Shown here: in pieces, positions 1-9,445 of the stretch | How positions within the stretch are numbered: position 1 is the stretch's first letter | How the letters are laid out: the number at the start of each line of letters is the position of its first letter | NCBI RefSeq assembly: GCF_964355755.1 | Contig: NC_092680.1 | Location: 20,997,001 to 21,057,000, forward strand | Direction of reading: 5' to 3' | Source: Antedon mediterranea | Taxonomy: Eukaryota; Echinodermata; Crinoidea; Comatulida; Antedonidae | Length of the DNA stretch: 60,000 bases | Notes under the pieces: generated by a model | Databases searched by the model: none | Told to the model about the DNA's origin: nothing | What the model saw: the letters and a program-made list of their open reading frames with translations, nothing else | Position numbers and translations under genes: made by a program

Positions 1-595
1 GCACAAATTCTACTTACTTATTATCAGTAAAAAAAAAATGAATTCATATTAAGGGGTGGAAATGTTTTTCAATATTTCAGTCCTATGTGTCATAGCTTTA
101 GTTAAAAATGGTTTACTAAATTATTGTCAATAATACACCAAATTGTTTTATCTTGGTATAAATCATATTTGTCGTCTAGTAATAAGTGATGCTTAAATTC
201 TGTTGAGGTAATAAAAAATGTCCCAATAGTAGTTTAGGGCCACTATCTGTATACTAAATATATTACAAATATATTTTGATATTAAAATCAGTGATTCAAT
301 AACAGTATTTCCTCAATAAATTAATTACTGTATTACATTTACATTGCAACAAAAGTGCAAAGAGAGAATTGAGTCCATTCTTGTGATAACACAGGCTATA
401 CGACACTGGTGAGAAGTGTATTAAACTACTCAGTCTGGAGAGGGTGATTTTTTTCTACACTTTCTTTTAAATATAATACAGTAACTCTCCAAAAACTTTT
501 TTCTACTACATGAAATTAGTTTTTTTGTTGTATTTTAAAACATGTAAAACATGTATTTTATGTACCACCCATGGTACCAAGATCTATTCGTAATT
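1..595. other. AT-rich sequence, no gene seen
   Basis: No open frame with recognisable domain content, no tRNA-like fold and no clear repeat was found here. It is the flank upstream of a Penelope-like element remnant and may contain decayed 5' parts of that element. Confidence 0.5.
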
Positions 596-599
596 TTAA

Positions 600-1230
600 A
601 AATGTGTATCGTCGACCCACCAGCTTTTTAATGATGAATGTGAAATTCTAAGGAAGATTTTTAAGCGTCTGAAATATCTAGATGAACTAATAACAACAAC
701 CATACATAACTTTAAACCAGCAGAGAGCAATAACAACACTGCAGAAGGTGAAACAGATTTATCCGAAATACCAGTGCAAATCATCCTGCCATTCAAAGAC
801 CAGAAATCTGCGAACTCCGTCAAGCGACAACTATGTCAACTAAGTCACAAGATAAACAAAAACATTGTCCCTGTATTCATAAGTAAAAAAGTTAAAGAAC
901 ATTAGGAAAGTCGAAAAGAAACCAACTATTATAAGTCAACAATGTGTTGTGTATAAATTTAAATGTGACTTGTGCGATGCAAGTTATGTTGGATATACAT
1001 GCCGACACCTCTACCAACGCATTGTTGAACATAGTAGATGCTTAATAGGACAGCATTTGAAAGATCATAACGTGATTGTTAATCCCAGTAAAATTAATTC
1101 ATGTTTTAGTATACTTAGGAAATGCAAAAACAAATTTGACTGTCTTATCTATGAAATGTTGTATATCAGACAATTAAAACCTAGTCTGAATAAACAAAGT
1201 GACTCTGTAAAAGCTAAGCTTTTCATTTGA
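600..1230 (+). pseudogene. Penelope-like element remnant: RT C-terminus and GIY-YIG endonuclease
   Basis: The plus strand encodes a 5'-truncated Penelope-like protein. One frame from about 620 to 900 contains the pre-endonuclease linker (LPFKDQKSANSVKRQL, then PVFISKK). A frameshift near 900-905 moves to the frame of 949-1230, which holds a GIY-YIG nuclease core: KCDLCDASYVGYTCRHLYQR followed by a conserved EH. In Penelope-like elements this nuclease is fused C-terminal to the reverse transcriptase and nicks the target for priming. The reverse transcriptase itself is missing. Family assignment rests on the C-x2-C plus YVGYT signature, which is typical of this class. The copy is dead because of truncation and frameshift. 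Confidence 0.8.
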
Positions 1231-1366
1231 CAGGATGTTAGACAATAGGTCTTTTGTTATTTAAACTTTGACCCTTGGCTTGTGCTACTTGATTATCAGT
1301 AATCAATCAATCGTTCGATTTATATAGCACCATTTCAACATTCATTGCTCATGGCGCTGTAAAAAA

Positions 1367-2623
1367 TCAGAAAAGGTGAGTTTTGAGTAGTGACTTAAAG
1401 TGACTCAATAATGATGTGTGTTTAATGTTCAAGGGTAGGTGGTTCCAGAGCCTAGGTCCAGCAACACTGAAAGTCCGATCTCCCCAACTATGTTTGCTCC
1501 TTGGAATGTCCAGTAGCACCTGATGACTAGATCTTAGTTCTCGCTTTCCCTTCTTGACTGTCAACAATTCTGAGAGATATTTTGGAGCGCAACTATTTAG
1601 GCATCGGAACACCAGCAGCAGGATCTTAAATTTAACATGTGACTCCATGGGTAGCCAATTTAACTCTTTGAACAATGGTGTGACGTGATCATACTTCTTG
1701 GCACACATCACCAAGCGAGCTGCCCAATTTTGCCCCTTCTGGAGAGTCCGCAACTGCTTCTTTGGCAGACCATACAGCAGGGAATTTCCCATATCAAGCC
1801 GACTGGTAACAAAAGCATGTACAATCTGCTCTGTTGCACAATGGTTCAAGTAACGTCTGATCTTGGCGATGTTACATAAATGGAAAATAGCAGATCGGCA
1901 GATTTTGTTGATATGTGATTCCATGGTCATTTTACAATCAAGTTGTACACCAAGGTTACGAACTTCTGATGATGGATTGACTAGTATGCCACCAATATGT
2001 AGGCCATCAAACCGGATCTTTTTTCTCTGCTGAACAGAACCAAATAGGATCACCTCGGTCTTTTTATCATTTAGCTTGAGGAAGTTGGAGCCCATCCATT
2101 TTCTAATCTCAGCAGTGCATGCTTCTAACCGTTTTACGGCGGACAGAAACTTGGTCTGGCAAGGCTTGACAGAAACGTAGATTTGTATATCATCTGCATA
2201 GAAATGATGACATAATCCGTGTCTTCGTATTATTTCAGCAACTGGGGCAACATAGATGGAAAACAGCTGTGGTCCAAGCACCGAACCTTGTGGGATGCCA
2301 CATAATAGAGGAAGGTCATCTGATGAAACATCACCAATGCAGACGGCCTGGGTTCTGTTCCTTAGATATGATGTGAACCAAGACAATGCTTGATCTCTTA
2401 CCCCAATATCATGTGACAATCTATGAAGAAGCAGTGAGTGATCTACTGTGTCAAAAGCAGCCGATAAGTCTAGTAAAACTAGAATAACAAGTTCTTGATT
2501 ATCTATTGATGTCAAAACGTCATTCTGAACACGTAGAAGCGCTGTCTCCAAACTGTGGTTAGCTTTGTATGCTGATTGGTAAGTTTCATGGAGGTTGCGA
2601 TTTGACATATGCTTAGAAAGTCT
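1367..2623 (-). pseudogene. L2/CR1-type LINE reverse transcriptase, C-terminal part
   Basis: This open minus-strand segment encodes most of a non-LTR reverse transcriptase for target-primed retrotransposition. Visible motifs in order are YQSAYKANHS, LVILVLLDLSAAFDTVDH (palm motif A), GIPQGSVLGPQLF (motif B), FYADDIQIY (catalytic YADD), and a C-terminal SWGDRTFSVAGPRLWNHLP block typical of L2/CR1 elements. No stop interrupts it, so it is a young copy. It is not a functional gene because a second LINE separates it from its N-terminal half. The open frame runs to 2644, but bases past about 2628 belong to the inserted LINE. Confidence 0.85.
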
Positions 2624-2765
2624 AACTGTAAGGTAAGGTAACACAAATTCAGAAAGTTATTGTAACTGAAATTAAGCAGTAGACATAAGCATAGTATTAT
2701 AAATTATATTAATTAAAATAGTTTTTTATAGACAAATACAATCAATAAACATACAAAATCAAAGC

Positions 2766-3457
2766 ATGGATAACAATAAAAATAACGGTGATGAAAACGA
2801 AATATCAAATCCAATGGATATACTATTTAATCCAATATCTATTGATAATGGTAATAATGACCATGACGAATTCATTGAATATAGTCTCAGAAACAAGCTA
2901 AATGCTATTGAGACATGTTCTTATATGAGTCCATATGACTTGAATGAATCTGTGAAGAAATTAAAAAATATTGGCTACTCATTTCTTCACTATAATATTC
3001 GAAGTATCAATAAACACATTGATGAACTAACTACATACCTAAACTTAATCAACCACCCCTTTACAGTTATTGGTATATCGGAAACATGGTTAAACAATAC
3101 ATCGTGCAAACCATATTTACCGAGCTATGACTTCCTCGCATTAGATAGGAAGAACCGTAAAGGAGGGGGAGTTGGTATGTTTGTTTCTGCTACAATTGAC
3201 ATAAAAGAACGAAAAGATCTATTTATTGAATCTTGTGAATGTATTTTTATTGAAATAATTGAAAAAAAATGTAACAATACGATTGTTGGTATAATATATA
3301 GACCTCCCGATTCGAATATAGAACTTTTTAATAGATCACTAGACGATATTCTTAATACTATTGATATCGAGGGAAAATCATGCCACATTACGGGTGATTT
3401 TAACATTAATTTACTTAAGCATGCATCGACTGATTTTGTAAATAATTTTCTAGAAGT
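2766..3457 (+). pseudogene. LINE APE-type endonuclease, N-terminal part
   Basis: The frame starts with an acidic, Asn-rich leader and then an apurinic-endonuclease-like domain: FLHYNIRSINKHIDEL, GISETWLN (catalytic Glu), KGGGVGMFV, VGIIYRPPDS and ITGDFNINLL (catalytic Asp/Asn). Such enzymes nick the target strand before reverse transcription. The reading frame passes into a hAT-like insertion after FLEV at about 3457, and the real continuation is at 6195. The last residues of the open frame (to 3512) come from the inserted DNA. Confidence 0.8.
3453..3457. repeat. 5-bp target duplication GAAGT, left copy
   Basis: GAAGT directly precedes the element end CTGGGGCGG, and the same word follows the other end at 6195-6199. 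Removing the insert and one GAAGT restores the endonuclease frame (FLEV then MMSHSFYP). Confidence 0.7.
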
Positions 3458-6194
3458 CTGGGGCGGATCCAGAGGGGGGGTCCACGGGGTCCGGACCCCC
3501 CCTAAATTTTAAGGGTGCCCTTTTTTTAGAGGTTCAATATTTTATTCGTGTGACATATTTGTGTGTATATTAGTATGCACAGAGTAGGCTACACTAACCC
3601 CAAAAATAAAAACAGAAATTTATCACAATGATCGCGATGTTAAGTTACGGCGGCCGATCAAAGAGCATCGTGAGAGGTGGTGACGCGTGATGATCTCTAC
3701 TTAAACTTCTAAAAATAGATCGTTTCAAATACTACAGAGGGCGCAAGTAAACTTTTTACGATTCAACTCCGCGTACGTTACCATGCGCGCTATGTCATTG
3801 ACGCGATTATTTGTGTATTGGTAAACACATTTTTATGTATTATTATTCTGAAAATAATTGAATTGTAAACATAATTCTTTTGAGTATTTGTTTATTTACA
3901 TATCATTCCATCAGATCAACTATTTTTTATTTCCATTACTTCCAACCAAACATGTAAAAAAATGTAGTTAAAATATCGTAATATCTAGCGCGTACTAGTA
4001 CTACAAGCCATGTGCTTTTTTCTCTGAGAAATATTTATTATAAGTGCCAAAAAAATCGATATGAAGCCTTTATTATTCAAATCTTTTAAAGAAAAATCAC
4101 ACATACCATAAAGAAGGTTCATTTATTTCATTTTTGAAACAATATTTGTGAAAATTACGTGAGGCTCAACTACAAAACCACCATTTTGTGATATAATGTC
4201 ATCGTAAGCCAATCAAAGCTGAGCTTTCCCGCGATCGGCAGAACTCACGGTTGAATGATTTTGGATTCTGGCTATCTGATTGGTGGACGCGAATCACCCA
4301 CAGCGGAATGTTTTCTCTCGCGTGTACCAAGAAGTCACGTGATCTCTCTGTACTGAACGGTACGACACAAATTTAGAGCAATGAATTTGTACAACTCTAA
4401 ATATTTTATAAACATTTAATAACTTATTTTATTGATATTTCCAATGTTGATGTATAAAAGAAATTACTATAAAACGTAATTATATGTAATTATTTTAGCG
4501 AAAAATGGCGCAATTTGTTTACAACGTTCGTGGCCAAAAACGATCATTTTCGGCAATGTTTTAGACCCTATATTTCGAAAACTTACTACAAGTCAGATTT
4601 TCGTAATTCTTTCTTTATTGGAATATTGAAACAACATACCAACAGATAATGTTTAAATTGGTTGAAAAATAACAACTTTTAATTTTGCATCGTTATCAGT
4701 GGTGGCGCCAGCGGGGGGGCTACGGGGGCTCTAGCCCCCTCGTCGGGGAGCCTAGCCCCCCCCCCCCCCCCCGTCGGGGAACACGGGTACTTTTTGTCGG
4801 GGAATATAATATACAGTAAAAAGCGTTCGCGTTCACTTCGTTGCTAGCTTCAGCGCCTAGAAAACCGCGACGTTTCATTGACCGTCAGAGTGATATTATG
4901 CACTTTATATGCATTCATTATTGCCAGCGATCTAACTTACTACTAAACAATAGCTAGGTACGCACTTGTCTGGCGGTATCCCTTTGTACGAATCGTTCAA
5001 CGTTGGGTCGAGACGCGTGATATCATGTTCCATCCAGGGACCAAAATGTGTACTGTAGTTATTTTCCAGGCGAAGTTTACCGACGGTTACGTCGTGTACT
5101 GCGTCGACGTACGCTACACTACAGCAAAAATGAATTATGTTAATTGTTCGTATGTTCACCAATTTTTTAATTTACAAGTAACCTTCTGTACCGTGGGGCA
5201 CCTAAAATAAATTTTTCATCCATTACTAAACAAAAAAACATGTCATTTTCGCTTAGCCATTATTATAGCTAAGTTATTACATTTTCAATATCCTGTATGT
5301 CATGAATTTCTCACCACTCGGATGTCCAGATGGTACGCACGCATACACTTGTGAGGAATAAACTTATTTCCCCGACTGAAAAAGGTCTACGCTTGCGTTT
5401 TTTAAGCCTCTAGGCCTGATGTTTCCAAAGTATAAAATGCAATTTTTTGAAGACCTGCAGCTCTAGTTTTAAACATTTTCTTAGCTCAGCCCCAACAATA
5501 AAGCTGGTCATATTTCGAAGAACAAGAAGTGCATTTTCCGGGACCTAACATCTCTAATTTTCAAACATTTCTTAGCTCAGTCACAACCATGATAGGGACT
5601 TATATATTTTGTTTCATGTTTTGAAGTATAATAAGTCCAATTTCCGGGACCTCCAACTCTATTTTTCTAAATTTTCTTTGAACTTTTATTTTTTAAATTG
5701 AAAAATATAGATTGAAACAGTCATCGCGCATCGTTTTTTTGCACGCAGTATTTTATTTATGCATTATAAAAAATGGAAAAAATGGCTACCCTAAATCTGA
5801 TTAAAATGACCTCAAATGACGCTAGAACGCGTTGCTTCCGGGGGGTTCGCCCCCCTGGACCCCCACCGGGGGCCCTTGGCGGCCCCCTGGCCCCCCAGCC
5901 TAGTGATAGCCCCCTCGTCGGGGAATGTAGCCCCCGCGTCGGGAAGATCCTGGCGCCACCCCTGATCGTTATCCCTGCTAATAAAGTGTCATTTCCGGCG
6001 AACTAGAAAGGTGCCATTTATCATGGATTTTGCGTGCGAGAGTGCCATTTCCGGCCATCTAAGTGTGTCCTGTAACAAAATTCGCTTCGCCACAACCCCC
6101 ACCATGCGGGGGGCTGTGGCTCAAATACTCAATATCTGATGTGCCCTTTTTATCGGCGGACCCCCCCTCTCAAAAATGTCTGGATCCGCCCCAG
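3458..6194. mobile_element. Non-autonomous hAT-like DNA transposon (outer copy)
   Basis: The ends are perfect inverted copies of CTGGGGCGGATCCAG (3458-3472 and 6180-6194), flanked by a GAAGT duplication. The element interrupts the endonuclease frame of a LINE, which gives an independent empty-site test. The CNGGGGCGGATCCAG terminus resembles hAT ends, and some hAT groups make 5-bp duplications. No transposase is present; small open frames inside show no domain. About 1.46 kb belongs to this element and the rest is the nested insert at 4697-5964. Its right-hand part matches another copy at 19987-20433. Confidence 0.75.
4697..5964. mobile_element. Non-autonomous hAT element with exact 8-bp TSD (inner copy)
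   Basis: The ends are CAGTGGTGGCGCCAG and CTGGCGCCACCCCTG, inverted with one mismatch, and start with CAG as hAT elements usually do. The flanks are exact 8-bp duplications, ATCGTTAT at 4689-4696 and 5965-5972. Subterminal blocks are G/C-rich and mutually inverted (for example TAGCCCCCTCGTCGGGGA near both ends). The element carries no transposase and would depend on an enzyme encoded elsewhere. It sits within the outer hAT-like element. Confidence 0.85.
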
Positions 6195-6815
6195 GAAGTA
6201 ATGATGTCGCATTCCTTCTACCCATCGATTTCAAGACCCACTAGAATACAAAACAACACATCTTCATTAATTGATAACATTTTCTCCAATACACTTTCTG
6301 AACAAATGTTATCTGGTATACTAATCTCAGACATATCTGATCATTTACCGGTATACCAAATTATCCACTCCGTGCCCGACAAACATATTAAAGTAAAAAC
6401 CGGTAATATAGAACCTCATAAATATGCAATAAACGAAAGAAATATAAATAAACTATAATGACTTATTACCTGTTGATTGGGCTGATGTATATGTAAGGAC
6501 AAACCCTGATGATGCTTACAATGCTTTTATCAACACTTTCAAAAAATTATATAATAAAAACTTTAAAAAAAAAGAAAAAGTTCAAGAAAATCACAAAAAG
6601 TATAAAAAGTTCAAACAACCATGGATGAGCTCAAGACTCTTAAAGTCTAGCAAAAGAAAACATGTGTTGTACAACAAATTTATAAAACATCCCTCGTCTA
6701 AAAATAAGGATATTTATAAAGAGTTTAATAAGTCATTTATGCGTACATGCAAAACGGCAAAGAAATCATATTATGAAAATGTTTTTAACAATACTAAAGG
6801 AAATAAAAAAAAAAC
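6195..6815 (+). pseudogene. LINE endonuclease C-terminus and linker (frameshifted)
   Basis: After the DNA-transposon insertion the LINE frame resumes at MMSHSFYPSISRPTRIQ, followed by LIDNIFSN and DISDHLPVY, the final conserved blocks of the APE-type endonuclease (catalytic His in SDHLP). A frameshift at about 6455 moves the linker (LLPVDWADVY and the Lys-rich region to 6831) into another frame. A second shift occurs in a run of A near 6806-6815, ahead of the reverse-transcriptase frame. Confidence 0.75.
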
Positions 6816-8554
6816 ATGGAGGCAAAAATAATGTTCCATCCACTTTTACATCTGGTGACAAACTCATAGAGGGTTGTGAGCCTATTGCAAACCACATTAA
6901 CGATTATTTTATTAATGTTGGTCTCAAGGTACGAGACAGTATTGAGCCATCAACGGCACAATACTCTGATTACCTGCTAAACAGGCAAAGTAACTCTATG
7001 TTTTTCTACCATGTAAATGAGGAGGAAGTGTTAAAAGTGATTCAATCACTTGATGCAAACAAAACACCTGGTTTTGATGATATTTCACCAAAGGTAGTCA
7101 AGGCAGTTGGTGATGCTATTGTAAAGCCCTTGACTTATATATTCAACGTATCTCTTCACTCCGGCTCAATACCGGAACAGATAAAAATTGCAAAAGTAAT
7201 TCCCATATATAAAAAAGGGGACCGTCATTTAGCCTCGAATTATCGCCCGATATCACTACTACCAATTTTCTCTAAAATCTTTGAAAAGATAGTCCATTCC
7301 AGATTGTATAATTACTTTAAAACTTACAATATACTAAATGATTGGCAATACGGCTTCCGAAACAATCATTCAACCTCCCACGCTATAATTGATCTGATCC
7401 ACAAAATACTAAAGGCATTTGAAAACAAAGAGTTCGTAATTGCCACATTTATGGATTTGTCAAAGGCATTTGATATTATTGACCACAGTATCTTACTGAA
7501 CAAGCTATTCCACTATGGTATAAGAGGTGTTACACTAAAATGGTTCAGTAACTACTTAAAATCACGAAAGCAATATGTTTTTATAAATGGTACTTCATCT
7601 AATATTAAGGAGACTAGTAATGGTGTTCCACAAGGGTCCGTTTTGGGACCTTTGTTGTTTCTTGTATATGTAAACGATATATGTAACTCAAGTACACAAA
7701 TTGAATTAATTAGCTTTGCCGATGATACAACAGGATTCAAGTGTGGAAATAACCTGAACGCATTGGCAAACACTATGAATGTGGAACTAGATAGAATTAA
7801 TATGTGGTTCAAAGCTAATAAACTTTTATTAAACACCAGCAAAACAAATTACGTAATCTTTAAAACTGCCCAAAGGCGTATTATTACAACCAACATTGAA
7901 TTGAAAATGAATAACATTACTTTAGAACAACAAAAAAATGTAACATTTCTTGGGGTTGTAATAAATGAGAACCTTTGCTGGAAAAATCATATAAGGCTTA
8001 TTAGCAAAAAAACCGCTAGGTCTATTGGAATATTGATAAAAACTAGACATTTTTTTCCTAATTATATTTTAACAAATTTGTATAATACATTAATTCTACC
8101 GCACCTTCAGTATGGAAACATTATTTGGGGCAGTACATATGATAGTACACTAGAATCCCTTCTTAAACTCCAGAAAAAGGCTGCTAGAATAATTTTATTT
8201 AAAAAGCCATGGCAACATTCTGAGCCACTGTTTAAGCAATTAAATATACTTAACATACAAGATATCAACAGAGTTACCGTCCTAGATTTCATGGCCCAGA
8301 TTAAAAGCAATGTTTTACCCAGACGAATCCAAATGATATTCAAAAGAAACGAAAATACTACCCATAATCTTCGAAATATTTGTAGCGTAAAACAACCATA
8401 CTCTAGGTTAACGTCTGGTCAACATTTTATCAGTATTCACGGACCGAAACTATGGAACGAGCTCTGTAGAAATCACTTAGATATTGTTAAAAAAAATTAT
8501 AAAATACTAAAAAAATATGTAAAAAGAGACATTTTATCGAATTACAGAACTTAA
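6815..8554 (+). pseudogene. LINE reverse transcriptase (CR1/Jockey group)
   Basis: A long open frame encodes a complete non-LTR reverse transcriptase domain: KIAKVIPIYKKGD, NYRPISLLPIFSKIFEK, YGFRNNHSTSHA, MDLSKAFDIIDH (motif A), GVPQGSVLGPLLFL (motif B), SFADDTTGF (catalytic FADD) and the thumb-region HPWQHSEPLF-like block. It follows the endonuclease of the same element. The domain itself has no stop, so the element is fairly young, but upstream frameshifts and the hAT insertion make the copy non-functional. A related 3' end fragment lies near 36036-36400. Confidence 0.85.
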
Positions 8555-8870
8555 AATGCTTCACTCATAAAATATAGATGCATATATTATGCATTTGTGT
8601 TGGTGTGTGCGAGTATACACACATAGTACAAATAATCATGTTAAAAAAACAGTATCGATTTTTGATGATGAACAACTCTAAAATGTATATAGGAATGTTT
8701 TTTTTTATTTTGTATCTATTATGTTGTGTTTATTGTTTTATGTTTTTTATGTAAAAGGGTCCTGCGAAAACAGAAGTGTAAACTTCTCTATGCAGGATCC
8801 TTGCCATCATTTATGCTATGAAACTGTATTTATAAACGATGAGTAAATAAATGTGAAAAATGTGAAACTG

Positions 8871-9193
8871 CAACAACACGCTCAATAAGCTTCGAAACAA
8901 AGGATAAATTTGAAACCGGTCTATAATATTTAAGAACTTCTGGGTTGAGGCCAGTCTTCTTCAGCAAAGGCCGTACATGTGCTTTCTTTAAATTCTGCGG
9001 TACTGTGGATGTGATAAGTGAAAGATTAACTAATTTCATTAGCACTGGAACTATTACAGGAGCGCAATCCCTTAAAAGCCAAGTTGGAATAGGATCTAGC
9101 TCACAAGACTTTATCGGGGATGCCTTGATCAATTTCTCGATCTCCTCATCTGTGGTTGGTTCAAGAATAGACAGTTGACAGCTTAAAGGAGCC
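8871..9193 (-). pseudogene. L2/CR1-type LINE reverse transcriptase, N-terminal part
   Basis: The minus strand encodes LEPTTDEEIEKLIKASP, KSCELDPIPTWLLRDC, VPQNLKKAHVRPLLKK and YYRPVSNLSFVSKLIERVVA, the finger region that precedes the palm in L2/CR1 reverse transcriptases. Its continuation is the segment ending at 2623, 6.2 kb away across the inserted LINE. It is 5'-truncated at about 9193, so no start codon or endonuclease remains. Confidence 0.8.
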
Positions 9194-9231
9194 CTTGTAC
9201 TAAATTAGTTGTTGTTTTATATTTTATTCAT

Positions 9232-9275
9232 TGGACTTGATAATGACCCCATGATGGAGTCGAAACGTCGTTCTC
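9232..9275 (+). ncRNA. Degenerate hammerhead-ribozyme-like motif of a Penelope-like element
   Basis: The stretch contains a CTTGATAATGA core (compare CTGATGA), a stem-II candidate GACCCC/GGAGTC around a short loop (one mismatch), and then GAAACGTCG, the order found in the hammerhead ribozymes of Penelope-like element repeats. It lies just beyond the LINE that seems to have split the Penelope-like remnant at 600-1283, where such a 3' repeat would be expected. The core has changed bases, so cleavage activity is doubtful. Confidence 0.4.
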
Positions 9276-9445
9276 TTTTAAGCGTTATTTTTATATTATG
9301 TATTTACAACAAACGTACTCTCATTCGTAAATTAGATTGTACATTTATTGCCACAACAGAACAGTAATGAAAGTTGACGAAATATAAGAAAGACACAAAA
9401 ACTAAGAAGCTGTAATAAACAAAACTATTATTTTCTGCAGGGAAA

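Larger units (their letters stand above)
2629..8865 (+). mobile_element. CR1/Jockey-group LINE (plus strand) inserted into the minus LINE
   Basis: This element lies between two copies of AACTG (2624-2628 and 8866-8870) that rejoin the interrupted minus-strand LINE frame. It contains an APE-type endonuclease (2766-3457, continued from 6195), a linker, a reverse transcriptase to 8554, and a 3' tail ending in a TGTGAAAA-like repeat near 8850-8865. The coding region is interrupted by a DNA transposon at 3458-6194 and by two small frameshifts, so this copy is inactive. The YRPISLLP and SFADDT motifs place it in the CR1/Jockey superfamily; the exact clade is not resolved. Confidence 0.8.
1284..9193 (-). 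mobile_element. L2/CR1-type LINE, 5'-truncated and split by a younger LINE
   Basis: Two minus-strand reverse-transcriptase segments, 8871-9193 and 1367-2623, are collinear parts of one LINE. The upstream part ends in KLIERVVAV and the downstream part resumes at VRLSKHMSNRN, exactly where the two halves of an L2/CR1-type RT meet. The 3' end at about 1284-1366 is a short tail with a TGATTGAT-like repeat following a CGCTATATAA-like sequence, as is common in this group. CTTGT at 1279-1283 and at 9194-9198 may be a short target duplication, but five bases could be chance. Confidence 0.75.

Noticed and set aside
5773-6006. 77-residue Pro/Gly-rich open frame
   Set aside because: It crosses the GC-rich inverted end of the inner hAT element and its target duplication; not a gene.
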